A DNA stretch of 17,790 nt from Chloroflexota bacterium (GCA_020217065.1 JAIWOB010000152.1:1-17790), one strand, 5' to 3'; counted from the stretch's first letter, positions 6,760 through 16,710 are shown. Numbers and translations: made by a program. The notes: generated by a model from the letters alone, not told the origin.

Positions 6760-7659
6760 ATGAGCGCCTTTAGATTAAAAAAAGAACATTACGGATACCT
6801 CTTTATCGCCCCGTTTTTCATCGCCTTCTTAATTTTCGGGTTATACCCGCTTTATAACACCTTTGCGCTGAGTTTTACCGATATGACGATGATGAACAGT
6901 TCCAGCGCAAAATTTATTGGCTTGAAAAACTTCACGCGGTTATTCGCCGACGACGTGTTTATGAAGGCCGTGCGCAACACCTGGTTGCTGTGGACGTTGA
7001 ATTTCATCCCTCAAATCGGCGTCGCCGTCCTATTATCGGTCTGGTTCACCAACATCAGGCTCAAAATCAAAGGAGTGGGAATTTGGCGAGCCTTGTTCTT
7101 TTTGCCCAACCTGTTGATGCCAGCCGTGGTCGCCTCGTTGTTTTACGCTCTTTTCTCTTTCTATGGGCCAGTGAATCAATTTATGGTGCGCGCTGGATTT
7201 CTTCCGCAAGCCATACATTACCTGCAAGACGCCGCCATCGCCCGCGGACTGGTTATCTTCATCCAATGGTGGACGTGGTTCGGGCAGACGGTCATCATCG
7301 TCATGGCGGGTATGACCGCCATCCCCGTCACCCTGTACGAAGCCGCGATGGTGGACGGGGCGACCGCTTCGCAAATGTTCAACCGCATTACGCTTCCTCT
7401 TCTAAAACCCATCTTAATTTACATTTTCGTCACTTCGCTGGTAGGCGGAATGCAAATGTTCGACATCCCCTTCCTCTTGACCGATGGACGCGGCTCGCCC
7501 AGCAGTTCCATCATGACCAATAATATTTTGATGTATATGAAATTCGCCAGCGCGAAGGGGCACATCGGGGCGGCTTCGTCGGTGGGCGTGGCGGTATTCA
7601 TCATGACCTGCGTCTGCGCCCTCGCCATTTTCTATTTCATGCGCGAACGCGACAAATAA
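6760..7659 (+). CDS. Sugar ABC transporter permease, MalF/UgpA-like
   Basis: This is the first of two membrane subunits of the CUT1-type sugar importer, 299 residues from ATG 6760. It has an N-terminal membrane segment at about 13-33 followed by the YPLYNTFALSFTD block common to MalF-type permeases, about six hydrophobic stretches overall, and the cytoplasmic EAA loop at 193-215 (YEAAMVDGA, then ITLPLLKP) that docks on the ATPase. AGGAG at 6750-6754, 5 nt before this ATG, fixes the start; an upstream in-frame ATG at 6598 would translate part of the intercistronic hairpin and give a 54-residue non-homologous extension, so it was rejected. The second permease follows after 19 nt. Confidence 0.93.
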   Translation: MSAFRLKKEHYGYLFIAPFFIAFLIFGLYPLYNTFALSFTDMTMMNSSSAKFIGLKNFTRLFADDVFMKAVRNTWLLWTLNFIPQIGVAVLLSVWFTNIRLKIKGVGIWRALFFLPNLLMPAVVASLFYALFSFYGPVNQFMVRAGFLPQAIHYLQDAAIARGLVIFIQWWTWFGQTVIIVMAGMTAIPVTLYEAAMVDGATASQMFNRITLPLLKPILIYIFVTSLVGGMQMFDIPFLLTDGRGSPSSSIMTNNILMYMKFASAKGHIGAASSVGVAVFIMTCVCALAIFYFMRERDK

Positions 7660-7678
7660 TTCAATAAAGGATGCCGCG

Positions 7679-8527
7679 ATGAACGAACGTTTCTACAAAT
7701 TTAACACCGTCTTGATGCGCGTCGGCGTTTATGTTGTTCTGGTTGTCATCCTGACAGTCACCATCGCGCCAATCTGGCTGTTGATGGTCAACGCCACCCG
7801 TTCGACAACCGAAATTCAACAGGGACTGAGCTTCTTCCCCAGCGTCCACCTGTTGGAGAACTATAAAATTCTCCTCAGCAAAGGGCTGAATCTGCCGCGA
7901 GGCTTCGCCAACAGCCTGTTTGTGGCGGCGGCGTCCACCGCGATTACCGTCTATTTCTCCATGCTGACCGCCTACGGGCTGGTGGTATATGAATTCAAGG
8001 CAAGACAGACGGTGTCGAATTTCATCGTTGTGCTGGTTTTGATTCCGACACAACTTTCAATCGTGGGCTTCTATCAGTATATGTCCAGGCTGGGGCTGAC
8101 GGACAATTACGCTTCGCTGATACTGCCGTTGATAGCGAACGCATCCGGCGTCTTCTTCTGCAAGCAATACCTGGAATCGATGATGATTCAGGACTTAATT
8201 GACGCGGCGCGCATTGACGGAGCCAGCGAACTAGCCATCTTTCACCTGATTATGATGCCGCTGGCGCTGCCAGGCGCGGCGACGCTGGGTATTTTCGCCT
8301 TTGTTACGTCGTGGAATAACTTTTTCAACGCCTTCATCCTGATTACCTCCATCAACAAATATACCCTGCCGATGCTGGTGCAAACGTTGCGCGGCGACGT
8401 GTACCGAACCGAGTACGGCGCAATTTATCTGGGTCTCGCCATCACCATTGCGCCTATCCTGGTTATCTACGCCATCTTCTCGCGCTATATCGTCAGCGGC
8501 ATTGCAATGGGCGCGGTCAAAGAATAA
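7679..8527 (+). CDS. Sugar ABC transporter permease, MalG/UgpE-like
   Basis: This is the second membrane subunit of the importer, 282 residues, typical of MalG-type permeases. The first membrane segment (about 15-36) leads into a WLLMVNATRSTTE block, and the EAA loop lies at 172-199 (DLIDAARIDGAS, then MMPLALPG). The C-terminus SGIAMGAVKE resembles the conserved tail of this family. AAAGGA about 8 nt before the ATG serves as ribosome binding site. It sits 19 nt after its partner, so the two are certainly co-transcribed. No ATP-binding subunit follows; CUT1 importers often use a shared MsmX/UgpC-type ATPase encoded elsewhere. A 175-nt spacer with a GC-rich hairpin separates it from the GH3 gene. 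Confidence 0.93.
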   Translation: MNERFYKFNTVLMRVGVYVVLVVILTVTIAPIWLLMVNATRSTTEIQQGLSFFPSVHLLENYKILLSKGLNLPRGFANSLFVAAASTAITVYFSMLTAYGLVVYEFKARQTVSNFIVVLVLIPTQLSIVGFYQYMSRLGLTDNYASLILPLIANASGVFFCKQYLESMMIQDLIDAARIDGASELAIFHLIMMPLALPGAATLGIFAFVTSWNNFFNAFILITSINKYTLPMLVQTLRGDVYRTEYGAIYLGLAITIAPILVIYAIFSRYIVSGIAMGAVKE

Positions 8528-8607
8528 ACCGTTACAGACGGCTTCCAATTTCCAGGGCGGCGCGGGAAAGGATTCAAACGGCTTTCATTCATTTTCTCCT
8601 TGGAAAA

Positions 8608-8635
8608 GCCCCCGCCTTATCCTAGGGGCGGGGGC
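8608..8635 (+). ncRNA. GC-rich intercistronic hairpin before the GH3 gene
   Basis: GCCCCCGCC (8608-8616) pairs with GGCGGGGGC (8627-8635): 9 GC pairs and a 10-nt loop. No T-run follows, so it is not a standard intrinsic terminator. G-runs at 8625-8628, 8630-8634 and 8637-8641 overlap its 3' arm and could compete as a G-quadruplex. It marks the boundary between the transport and enzyme genes and may stabilise the upstream mRNA or limit read-through. Confidence 0.6.
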
Positions 8636-8673
8636 AGGGGGCGGCTGTCTGTCATAAAAACCTGATTTCTTAC

Positions 8674-8688
8674 AAACCAGATTGGTTT
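8674..8688. repeat. Short inverted repeat just upstream of the GH3 ribosome binding site
   Basis: AAACCA (8674-8679) and TGGTTT (8683-8688) flank GAT as a 6-bp inverted repeat, 4 nt before the AGGAG that serves the GH3 gene. It may be an operator or a weak translational hairpin. The rest of the 175-nt spacer 8528-8702 holds the GC-rich hairpin and no convincing promoter. Confidence 0.25.
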
Positions 8689-8702
8689 CATAGGAGTATT
8701 TC

Positions 8703-10841
8703 ATGAATGACGAATCGGAACGACCCTTGTATCTTGACTCATCCCGTCCGCTTCGCGAACGCGTTAAAGATTTGATTAACCGCTTGACTCTCGATGAAAA
8801 AGCGGGGCTGATGAACCACCCGTCGCAGGGAATTCCCCGCCTGAATATTCCAGCCTACAACTATTGGAGCGAAGCCCTGCACGGCGTGGGGCGCAACGGG
8901 CGGGCGACAGTCTTCCCGCAGGCGATTGCCATGGCGGCGACCTGGAACAAGGAATTGGTATTTCAAGTCGCCGCCGCCATCAGCGACGAGGGACGAGCCA
9001 AATATCACGCCGCGCTGCGGCGCAACGGTTACACCGACCAATATCAAGGCTTGACTTTCTGGTCGCCCAACGTCAACATCTTCCGCGACCCGCGCTGGGG
9101 ACGTGGACAGGAAACCTGGGGCGAAGACCCGTTTCTGACGGGCGAAATGGCGTCTGAGTTCGTCAAAGGAATGCAGGGCGACCATCCCAAATATCTCAAA
9201 ACTGCCGCCTGCGCCAAGCACTACGCCGTCCATTCGGGGCCGGAGAAGGACCGCCACAGTTTCAACGCCGTTGTGACGAAGCGCGAGTTGTACGACACCT
9301 ACCTTCCCGCTTTCAAGAAATTGGTGACCGAAGCGAAAGTCGAAGCGGTGATGGGCGCGTACAACCGCGTCTTGGGCGAAGTTTGCTGCGGAAGCAAACT
9401 ACTTCTTGAAGACATCCTGCGCGGCGAATGGGGTTTTCAAGGACACGTCGTCTCGGACTGTTGGGCGCTGCAAGACTTCCATCTCAACCACAAGGTGACA
9501 AAAGACGCGGCGGAAACCGTCGCCCTCGCGCTGCGTCACGGGTGCGACCTGGGGTGCGACCACGTCTTCAGCGAGATTCCGGAAGCGATTGCGCGCGGAC
9601 TCATCACCGAAGCGGACGTGGACCGCGCCCTCGAACGAACCCTCGGCACTCGCTTCAAATTGGGAATGTTCGACCCGCCCGAAGACGTACCCTTCGCGTC
9701 CATCCCGACCAGCGTGGTCGCCTGCCCTGAACATCGTCAACTGGCGTATCGCGCGGCAGCCGAAGCGGCGGTTTTATTAAAGAACAAAGACAATATTCTG
9801 CCAATCAAGCCGTCCACAAAAAAGATTTTCGTCACAGGTCCCGCCGCCGCCAGCATGGAAGTTTTGCTTGGAAACTACTACGGGTTCAACGACCAGATGG
9901 TCACGCTGCTCGAAGGCTTGACCGGACGCCTTCCCGAAGGCATGGGCATGGAATACACCGCCGGCGCGACGTGGAAACATCCGCGCGAAATCAAAAATAC
10001 CTGGGCGCCCGGCATGGCGCAATCGGCGGACCTGGCGATTGTGTGCGCGGGTTTGTCTTCTTTCCTCGAAGGCGAGGAAGGCGAATCCATCCTCTCGGCG
10101 CAAAACGGCGACCGTGAAAGCATCTCGCTGCCGCAAAATCAAATTGACTACATCAAGGAACTCGCCATCCACGGCGTCAAAATCGCGCTGGTCCTCACGG
10201 GCGGCAGCCCCATCGCGCTGGGCGAGGTTGAAGACATGGCGGACGCCATTCTTTTCGTTTGGTATCCGGGCATGGAGGGCGGCAGGGCGGTCGCCGACAT
10301 TCTCTTCGGCGACGTTTCTCCCGCAGGCAAACTCCCGCTCACCTTCCCCAAGTCGCTCGACCAACTTCCTCCTTTCGACGATTACAGCATGAAGGGACGC
10401 ACCTATCGCTACATGACCGAAGAGCCGCTTTATCCCTTCGGCTTCGGCTTAAGTTACAGCCGCTTCGAATATTCGAACTTGAAACTGGATAAGACAAGAC
10501 TCTCCGCCGGGGATTCGCTCCACCTCAGCCTGACCCTGAAAAACGCCGGCGAACGAGACGCAGCCGAAGTCGTTCAGTTTTATTTAAGCGACCTCCAGGC
10601 TTCGAGCGTCGTTCCGCTTCACCATCTGGTCGGTTTCGAAAAAGTCGCGCTCAAGGCGGGCGAAAGCCGCAACTTGAAATTTACAATCACGCCCGAAATG
10701 ATGTCCTTCTACGACGACGACGGCAAATTGACTCTCGAACCCGGCGAGTTCCGTCTGGAAGTCGGCGGATGCTCGCCGGGAAAACGCGGGCAGGAATTGG
10801 GAGCGCCCGTCCCCGTTAAGGCGCTCTTTGAGGTAAAGTGA
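8703..10841 (+). CDS. GH3 glycoside hydrolase (beta-glucosidase/beta-xylosidase type)
   Basis: This retaining exo-glycosidase removes terminal beta-linked sugars from oligosaccharides; 712 residues, no signal peptide, so cytoplasmic. The N-terminal barrel spans about 15-330 with YNYWSEALHGVGR (52-64), the Lys172-His173 pair in ACAKHYAVHSGP and the nucleophile Asp252 in VVSDCWA. The second alpha/beta domain covers about 350-570; its EGEEGE stretch (456-461) is the likely site of the acid/base glutamate. A fibronectin-III-like domain closes the protein (about 600-700). AGGAG 6 nt before the ATG supports the start. The YWSEALHGV signature groups it with the branch containing both beta-xylosidases and beta-glucosidases; the GH94 and GH1 neighbours favour beta-glucosides but specificity cannot be settled. 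Its stop is followed within 3 nt by the next start. Confidence 0.93.
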   Translation: MNDESERPLYLDSSRPLRERVKDLINRLTLDEKAGLMNHPSQGIPRLNIPAYNYWSEALHGVGRNGRATVFPQAIAMAATWNKELVFQVAAAISDEGRAKYHAALRRNGYTDQYQGLTFWSPNVNIFRDPRWGRGQETWGEDPFLTGEMASEFVKGMQGDHPKYLKTAACAKHYAVHSGPEKDRHSFNAVVTKRELYDTYLPAFKKLVTEAKVEAVMGAYNRVLGEVCCGSKLLLEDILRGEWGFQGHVVSDCWALQDFHLNHKVTKDAAETVALALRHGCDLGCDHVFSEIPEAIARGLITEADVDRALERTLGTRFKLGMFDPPEDVPFASIPTSVVACPEHRQLAYRAAAEAAVLLKNKDNILPIKPSTKKIFVTGPAAASMEVLLGNYYGFNDQMVTLLEGLTGRLPEGMGMEYTAGATWKHPREIKNTWAPGMAQSADLAIVCAGLSSFLEGEEGESILSAQNGDRESISLPQNQIDYIKELAIHGVKIALVLTGGSPIALGEVEDMADAILFVWYPGMEGGRAVADILFGDVSPAGKLPLTFPKSLDQLPPFDDYSMKGRTYRYMTEEPLYPFGFGLSYSRFEYSNLKLDKTRLSAGDSLHLSLTLKNAGERDAAEVVQFYLSDLQASSVVPLHHLVGFEKVALKAGESRNLKFTITPEMMSFYDDDGKLTLEPGEFRLEVGGCSPGKRGQELGAPVPVKALFEVK

Positions 10842-10843
10842 AC

Positions 10844-11755
10844 ATGAACGCCGCGCTCCCAATTATGAAAACTTCAACCGTCAACTTTCTTGGGCTGGAA
10901 TGTCTGACCCTTGAAAACCAAAACTTGAAATTGCTGATTTCCCAATCGGCGGGACCGCGCATTCTTTCCCTGCGTTTCAAGGAAAGCGAAAACCTGCTGG
11001 CGGAACTGCCGGACGCCATGTTGGATTGCCCCGGTTCGGGAAAACTTCACCTCTACGGCGGACACCGTCTGTGGCACGCGCCCGAAGAACCGAGCCGCAC
11101 CTACCAGCCCGACGACTCCCCTGTCGAAGTCGCCCAATTCGAAAACGGATACCTGCTCACGCAGAATGTGGAAGCGAAGACCGGCTTGCAAAAATCCATG
11201 CGGATTCAACTGGCGGAAAACGCCCCGCAGGTAATTATCACGCACCAGTTGACCAATCACGGCTTGTGGAACGTGACCTGCGCCCCGTGGGCGATTACCC
11301 AATTGAAGACAGGCGGCGTGGCAATCCTTCCCCAAACCTGCGAAGACACGGGCGTCCTGCCCAACCGCTCGCTGGTTTTGTGGCATTACACCGACCCATC
11401 GCTGCCGAATCTCCATTGGGGCAAAAACTACATTCTCTTCCGCGCCAGCGTAGATTCTCCATTCAAGGTCGGCTACCCCAACCCGCGCGGCTGGCTGGCT
11501 TACTGGCGGAACGGCATCCTTTTCGTCAAACGCGCTAAATATGAAGCGCATTCCGCCTACTTCGACTTCGGCAGTTCAAGCGAATGTTATTGCAACGAGC
11601 GCTTCATTGAGCTGGAAACCCTTGCGCCCATCGCCATACTCGAACCGGGCGCGTCCGCCGCGCACGTCGAAACATGGGAGTTATACGAACATATCGAACG
11701 CCCGCAAAACGAAGAGGACGCGCAGGCGCTTGTCGAAAAATTGAAATTGGAATGA
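10844..11755 (+). CDS. DUF4380 protein with galactose-mutarotase-like fold
   Basis: The sequence, especially GGHRLWHAPEEPSRTYQPDDSPV around residues 67-89, fits the DUF4380 group of the galactose-mutarotase-like beta-sandwich superfamily, whose members bind sugars; no biochemical role is established for this group. From ATG 10844 it has 303 residues, no signal peptide and no membrane segment. A GAGG at 10830-10833 lies 10 nt before this ATG, but also 4 nt before an in-frame GTG at 10838 that overlaps the GH3 stop codon; either may be used, adding two residues. It is tightly packed between the GH3 gene and the GH94 gene (7-nt gap, whose Shine-Dalgarno overlaps this stop), so translational coupling is likely. 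By context it may bind or epimerise the sugar released by its neighbours; this is inference. Confidence 0.8.
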   Translation: MNAALPIMKTSTVNFLGLECLTLENQNLKLLISQSAGPRILSLRFKESENLLAELPDAMLDCPGSGKLHLYGGHRLWHAPEEPSRTYQPDDSPVEVAQFENGYLLTQNVEAKTGLQKSMRIQLAENAPQVIITHQLTNHGLWNVTCAPWAITQLKTGGVAILPQTCEDTGVLPNRSLVLWHYTDPSLPNLHWGKNYILFRASVDSPFKVGYPNPRGWLAYWRNGILFVKRAKYEAHSAYFDFGSSSECYCNERFIELETLAPIAILEPGASAAHVETWELYEHIERPQNEEDAQALVEKLKLE

Positions 11756-11762
11756 GGTCATC

Positions 11763-14249
11763 ATGCGCTACGGTCATTTTGACGACGCGAATCGCGAATA
11801 TGTCATCGAGACTCCCGAAACTCCCCTGCCCTGGATTAACTACCTCGGCAGCGAATCCTACTTCGGGCTGATTTCCAACACGGCGGGCGGATACTCCTTC
11901 TACAAGGACGCGCGCCTGCGCCGCCTGACCCGCTATCGCTATAACAACGCCCCGCTCGATATGGGCGGAAGATACGTTTATCTGCGGGATAACAGCGCGG
12001 GCGGGTCTGAGACCCGCCCCAACGTCTGGTCGCCTTCATGGATGCCGGTGCGTAAGCGCTTGGATTCCTATGAATGCCGTCACGGGATGGGATATACCGT
12101 TATCAAGTCGGAACTGGCGGGGATTGAAGCCCAGACCCGCTATTTTGCGCCGCTCGGCGAAAACCTCGAAATCTGGGAGTTGACCCTGACCAACAAGCGG
12201 AATCAACCCGCCGATTTGTCCGTCTTCTCGGCGGTCGAGTTCAACCTATGGGACGCGATGGACGACGCGACCAACTTCCAGCGCAATTACTCCGTCGGCG
12301 AAGTCGAAGTCGTGGACGGGGTCATCTATCACAAGACCGAGTACCGCGAACGCCGCGACCATTTCGCCTTCTTTGCCTGCTCGGAAAAACTGGCTGGGTT
12401 CGACACCCAGCGCGAAGCCTTCCTCGGCGCGTATCGCGGCTGGGATTCGCCCAAAGTCGTGGAATTCGGTCAGTCCGCCAATTCCATCGCGCACGGCTGG
12501 CAGCCGATTGGGTCGCACCATGTCCAAGTCCAATTGAAGGCTGGAGAACAAAAGAAAATCATCTTTCTCCTCGGTTATCACGAAAACCCGAAGGACGCAA
12601 AGTTCGACCCGCCCAATTCGCAAACCATCAACAAGAAAACCGTCTCGCCCATCATCGCCCGCTATTTGAAAGCCGAAGAAGTTGAAACGGCGTTCAAGGC
12701 GTTGCGCGCCCACTGGGATAACCTGCTCGACAATCTGCAGGTGAAAACCCCCGACGAACACACCAACCGTATGGTCAACATCTGGAACGCGTATCAGACC
12801 ATGATTACCTTCAACATGAGCCGCTCGGCTTCGTACTTCGAAAGCGGCATCGGACGCGGCATGGGCTTCCGCGACTCGGCGCAGGATTTGCTGGGATTTG
12901 TTCACCTCATCCCTGAGCGCGCCCGCGAGCGGATTTTAGACCTCGCCGCCACGCAATTACCGACAGGCGGGGCATACCATCAATATCAGCCGTTGACCAA
13001 ACGCGGCAACAACGACGTCGGCTCCGGCTTCAACGACGACCCGCTTTGGCTGGTTCTGGCGGCGACCGCCTACGTCAAGGAGACGGGCGATTTCAGCGTC
13101 CTCGAAGAACCTGTCCCCTACGACAATCAACCAGGCTCTGAAACGCCGTTGTACGAGCATTTGCAGCGTTCAATTCAGTACACCCTTGACCGCCTTGGAC
13201 CGCATGGACTCCCGCTCATTGGTCGCGCCGACTGGAACGACTGCCTCAATCTGAACTGCTTCTCCGACGCGCCGGGTCAATCCTTCCAGACCACGACCAA
13301 CAAGGAAGGCAAGGTCGCGGAGAGCGTTTTCATTTCGGGCTTGTTCGCGCTGGCGGCGAAGGAGATGGCGGGATTGAGCGAAAAGTTAGAAGTTAAAAGC
13401 GAAAAGTGGAGCTTTGACTTTCGACCTTCGACCTTTTATCATGAACAAGCCGCAAAAATGGAAGCCGTTATCTGGCGTCACGGCTGGGATGGAGAGTGGT
13501 TTCTCCGCGCCTACGACGACTTCGGTCGCGCGCTTGGCTCAAAGGAAAACGAGGAAGGACAAATCTTTATTGAGCCGCAAGGAATTTGCGTAATGGCTGG
13601 CTTGGGCGTGGAAGACGGGCGCGCCGAAAAGGCGCTCAACTCTGTCGGCGAACGCCTCGCCACCCCGCACGGAATTGTCGTGCATCAACCCGCTTTCACG
13701 CGCTATTACCTTCATCTGGGCGAAATCTCTTCCTATCCGCCGGGATACAAGGAAAACGCCAGCGTCTTCTGTCACACTAATCCCTGGGTAATGATTGCGG
13801 AGGCGAAAATAGGTCGCGGCGACAAAGCGCACGATTACTACCTGCGAATTTGTCCCTCGGCGCGCGAGGAAATCAGCGACGTTCACCGCTGCGAGCCATA
13901 CGTCTACGCCCAGACGATTGCCGGCAAAGACGCGCCCACTCATGGCGAAGCGAAAAACTCCTGGCTGACGGGAACCGCCGCCTGGAACTACGTCGCCATT
14001 TCGCAGTGGATTTTAGGCATCCGCCCGACGTATGAGGGGCTGCAAATCGAGCCGGTCATCCCCTCGGGTTGGAACGGTTTCGAAGCGGCGCGCAACTTTC
14101 GGGGAGTCCGCTACCGGATTCGGGCAGAGCGAAAAGGCTCGGGGCGCGGAGTCCAATTGCAGGTCAACGGAATTCCAATTAAGGGTACAATCGTTCCCAT
14201 TCCGCCAGCGGGAACGCGGGAAGTTCAGGTCGTCGTCACGCTGGGATAA
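11763..14249 (+). CDS. GH94 glycoside phosphorylase, cellobiose-phosphorylase-like
   Basis: GH94 phosphorylases split beta-glucosidic disaccharides with phosphate; cellobiose gives alpha-glucose 1-phosphate plus glucose, saving one ATP. The 828-residue protein begins MRYGHFDDANREYVIETP as in cellobiose phosphorylases, with an N-terminal beta-sandwich (about 1-280), a linker and the (alpha/alpha)6 barrel (about 310-750). Motif ADWNDCLN carries Asp490, matching the general acid of the family; NEEGQIFIEPQ, YPPGYKENA and GEAKNSWLTGTAAW match conserved blocks around the phosphate and sugar sites. Residues 539-559 are an in-frame insertion encoded by a heptamer repeat block. No signal peptide, so cytoplasmic. 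The ribosome binding site GAGG, 5 nt before the ATG, overlaps the preceding stop codon. Related activities (laminaribiose, cellodextrin) cannot be excluded. Confidence 0.93.
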   Translation: MRYGHFDDANREYVIETPETPLPWINYLGSESYFGLISNTAGGYSFYKDARLRRLTRYRYNNAPLDMGGRYVYLRDNSAGGSETRPNVWSPSWMPVRKRLDSYECRHGMGYTVIKSELAGIEAQTRYFAPLGENLEIWELTLTNKRNQPADLSVFSAVEFNLWDAMDDATNFQRNYSVGEVEVVDGVIYHKTEYRERRDHFAFFACSEKLAGFDTQREAFLGAYRGWDSPKVVEFGQSANSIAHGWQPIGSHHVQVQLKAGEQKKIIFLLGYHENPKDAKFDPPNSQTINKKTVSPIIARYLKAEEVETAFKALRAHWDNLLDNLQVKTPDEHTNRMVNIWNAYQTMITFNMSRSASYFESGIGRGMGFRDSAQDLLGFVHLIPERARERILDLAATQLPTGGAYHQYQPLTKRGNNDVGSGFNDDPLWLVLAATAYVKETGDFSVLEEPVPYDNQPGSETPLYEHLQRSIQYTLDRLGPHGLPLIGRADWNDCLNLNCFSDAPGQSFQTTTNKEGKVAESVFISGLFALAAKEMAGLSEKLEVKSEKWSFDFRPSTFYHEQAAKMEAVIWRHGWDGEWFLRAYDDFGRALGSKENEEGQIFIEPQGICVMAGLGVEDGRAEKALNSVGERLATPHGIVVHQPAFTRYYLHLGEISSYPPGYKENASVFCHTNPWVMIAEAKIGRGDKAHDYYLRICPSAREEISDVHRCEPYVYAQTIAGKDAPTHGEAKNSWLTGTAAWNYVAISQWILGIRPTYEGLQIEPVIPSGWNGFEAARNFRGVRYRIRAERKGSGRGVQLQVNGIPIKGTIVPIPPAGTREVQVVVTLG
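13377..13439. repeat. 63-bp mirrored array of nine degenerate heptamers inside the GH94 gene
   Basis: The block divides into nine 7-bp units. Those in the left part read AGCGAAA, AGTTAGA, AGTTAAA and similar; those in the right part are the opposite strand of the same kind of unit (CTTTGAC, TTTCGAC, CTTCGAC, CTTTTAT). Read in the proper phase both halves follow GTYRAAR, so the array is an imperfect palindrome. It is exactly 63 bp, starts on a codon boundary and adds 21 residues (539-559, SEKLEV...STFY), more AT-rich than its surroundings. It resembles the short tandemly repeated heptanucleotide elements described in cyanobacteria; relation to those is inference. Confidence 0.8.
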
Positions 14250-14269
14250 TTCAATTGGAGAATAAGTAA

Positions 14270-15610
<1,341 letters not shown>

Positions 15611-15619
15611 ACCAAACCC

Positions 15620-15647
15620 GCCCCGGTCTTTGGCGCCGGGGCTTTTT
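15620..15647 (+). terminator. Intrinsic terminator of the sugar operon
   Basis: GCCCCGG (15620-15626) and CCGGGGC (15636-15642) form a 7-bp GC stem with a 9-nt loop, followed directly by TTTTT (15643-15647). It begins 10 nt after the GH1 stop codon. On the minus strand no U-run follows, so it is a good terminator only for the plus-strand operon. Confidence 0.9.
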
Positions 15648-15656
15648 ATTGAACGA

Positions 15657-16505
15657 TTACTGGTAAAGATAGAATCCCCTTCCCGTCTTTCTCCCCAAGC
15701 ATCCCGCATTCACCATTTTTTTCAGCAGATAGGCGGGGCGATACTTGTCTTCGCCCAAATCTTTTTGCAGGACCTCCAGAATAAACAACACCACGTCCAA
15801 ACCTATCAGGTCCGCCAGCGCCAGCGGACCCATCGGGTGATTCATGCCGAGTTTCATCACCTGGTCAATGGCTTCGGGCGAGCCGACTCCTTCCTGCAGC
15901 GCAAAGACGGCTTCATTAATCATCGGGCAAAGAATGCGATTCGAGATAAAGCCCGGCGAGTCGTTGGCTTCCACCGGCTCCTTGCCCAGGGCGCGGCAAA
16001 TCTCCAAAACGGTTTGCGCGGTTTCGCCGGACGTACGCAGCCCGCGAATCACCTCCACCAGTTTCATTAACGGCGCGGGATTCATAAAATGCATCCCAAT
16101 CACTCTGTCGGGACGCTGGGTGACCGCCGCTATCTTCGTAATTGAAATCGAAGAGGTATTGCTTGCCAGAATGACCTCCCCGCGGGCGTAAGCGTCCATA
16201 TCTTTGAAGATTTGGAATTTGATTTCCGGGGTTTCCGTCGCCGCTTCAATGACGAAATCGGCTTCTTTTATCGTCTGCATATCGGTTGTGAAGCGGATTG
16301 AATCCACCGCCGTCTTTTGGGTTTCGCTGATTGCCCCTTTTTTCAGCAGTTTTGCGGCGGACTCTTCTATCGCCGCCTTCGCCTTTTCCAGCGCGGCAGG
16401 CTGGGTATCCATACAAGTCACTTTAAAACCCGAGGCAGCCGAAGTTTGGGCAATGCCGCCGCCCATTGTTCCCGCGCCAACGACAAAAATATGGTTAATG
16501 TTCAT
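15657..16505 (-). CDS. hbd: 3-hydroxybutyryl-CoA dehydrogenase (3-hydroxyacyl-CoA dehydrogenase)
   Basis: This enzyme interconverts acetoacetyl-CoA and 3-hydroxybutyryl-CoA with NAD(H), in butyrate-type fermentation or beta-oxidation. It is 282 residues, the length of the stand-alone enzyme. The nucleotide-binding loop GAGTMGGG is at 10-17, with Asp33 at the end of the second strand favouring NAD over NADP; SNTSS (115-119), catalytic His139 in GMHFMNP with Glu151, and [11 protein letters not shown] (181-191) precede the C-terminal dimerisation domain with [15 protein letters not shown] (223-237). GGGAG 6 nt before the ATG supports the start. It converges on the sugar operon, with 46 nt between the two genes, and is separated from the upstream cohesin/dockerin gene by a strong terminator, so it should have its own promoter. 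No thiolase or enoyl-CoA hydratase gene is next to it, so the pathway is uncertain. Confidence 0.94.
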   Translation of the reverse strand: MNINHIFVVGAGTMGGGIAQTSAASGFKVTCMDTQPAALEKAKAAIEESAAKLLKKGAISETQKTAVDSIRFTTDMQTIKEADFVIEAATETPEIKFQIFKDMDAYARGEVILASNTSSISITKIAAVTQRPDRVIGMHFMNPAPLMKLVEVIRGLRTSGETAQTVLEICRALGKEPVEANDSPGFISNRILCPMINEAVFALQEGVGSPEAIDQVMKLGMNHPMGPLALADLIGLDVVLFILEVLQKDLGEDKYRPAYLLKKMVNAGCLGRKTGRGFYLYQ

Positions 16506-16674
16506 GTTTTTCTCCCGTTTTTGACAATGGATGAACTCTCCTGTAATCGCTCGCCTTCGGCGAAAAACCCCGAAGGTTCTCGCAAATTGAACCTGTTTTC
16601 CAGCCTGGCGTTGAGGACGACGCGCAATTTCAGTTTAATCATACACGATTTGCGCCGCCATCCGCCCCAACGTC
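16506..16674 (-). promoter_or_regulatory. Upstream region of the 3-hydroxybutyryl-CoA dehydrogenase gene with a leader hairpin
   Basis: CCTTCGG (16554-16560) and CCGAAGG (16570-16576) form a 7-bp stem with a 9-nt loop, 48 nt before the start codon on the minus strand. A -10-like TATGAT lies at 16643-16638 with no good -35 at the right spacing; TTGACG at 16674-16669 has only a poor -10 partner. A promoter is required here because a terminator lies just upstream, but I cannot fix its position. Confidence 0.35.
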
Positions 16675-16710
16675 AAAAAAACTCCTCTTCGGCGCATCCC
16701 GAAGAGGAGT
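16675..16710 (-). terminator. Strong intrinsic terminator of the cohesin/dockerin gene
   Basis: On the minus strand a perfect 12-bp stem (ACTCCTCTTCGG, 16710-16699, pairing with 16692-16681), with a 6-nt loop, is followed by seven U residues encoded by A at 16681-16675. It begins 24 nt after the stop codon of the cohesin/dockerin gene and insulates the dehydrogenase gene downstream. In the other direction only four T residues follow, so plus-strand activity would be weak. Confidence 0.92.

Noticed and set aside
8448..8657. Small plus-strand open frame across the end of the second permease
   Set aside because: It overlaps the permease in another frame and runs through the GC hairpin; no coding signals.
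13377..13439. Frameshift or pseudogene in the GH94 gene
   Set aside because: The odd segment is 63 bp, a multiple of three, and conserved GH94 motifs continue in frame on both sides.
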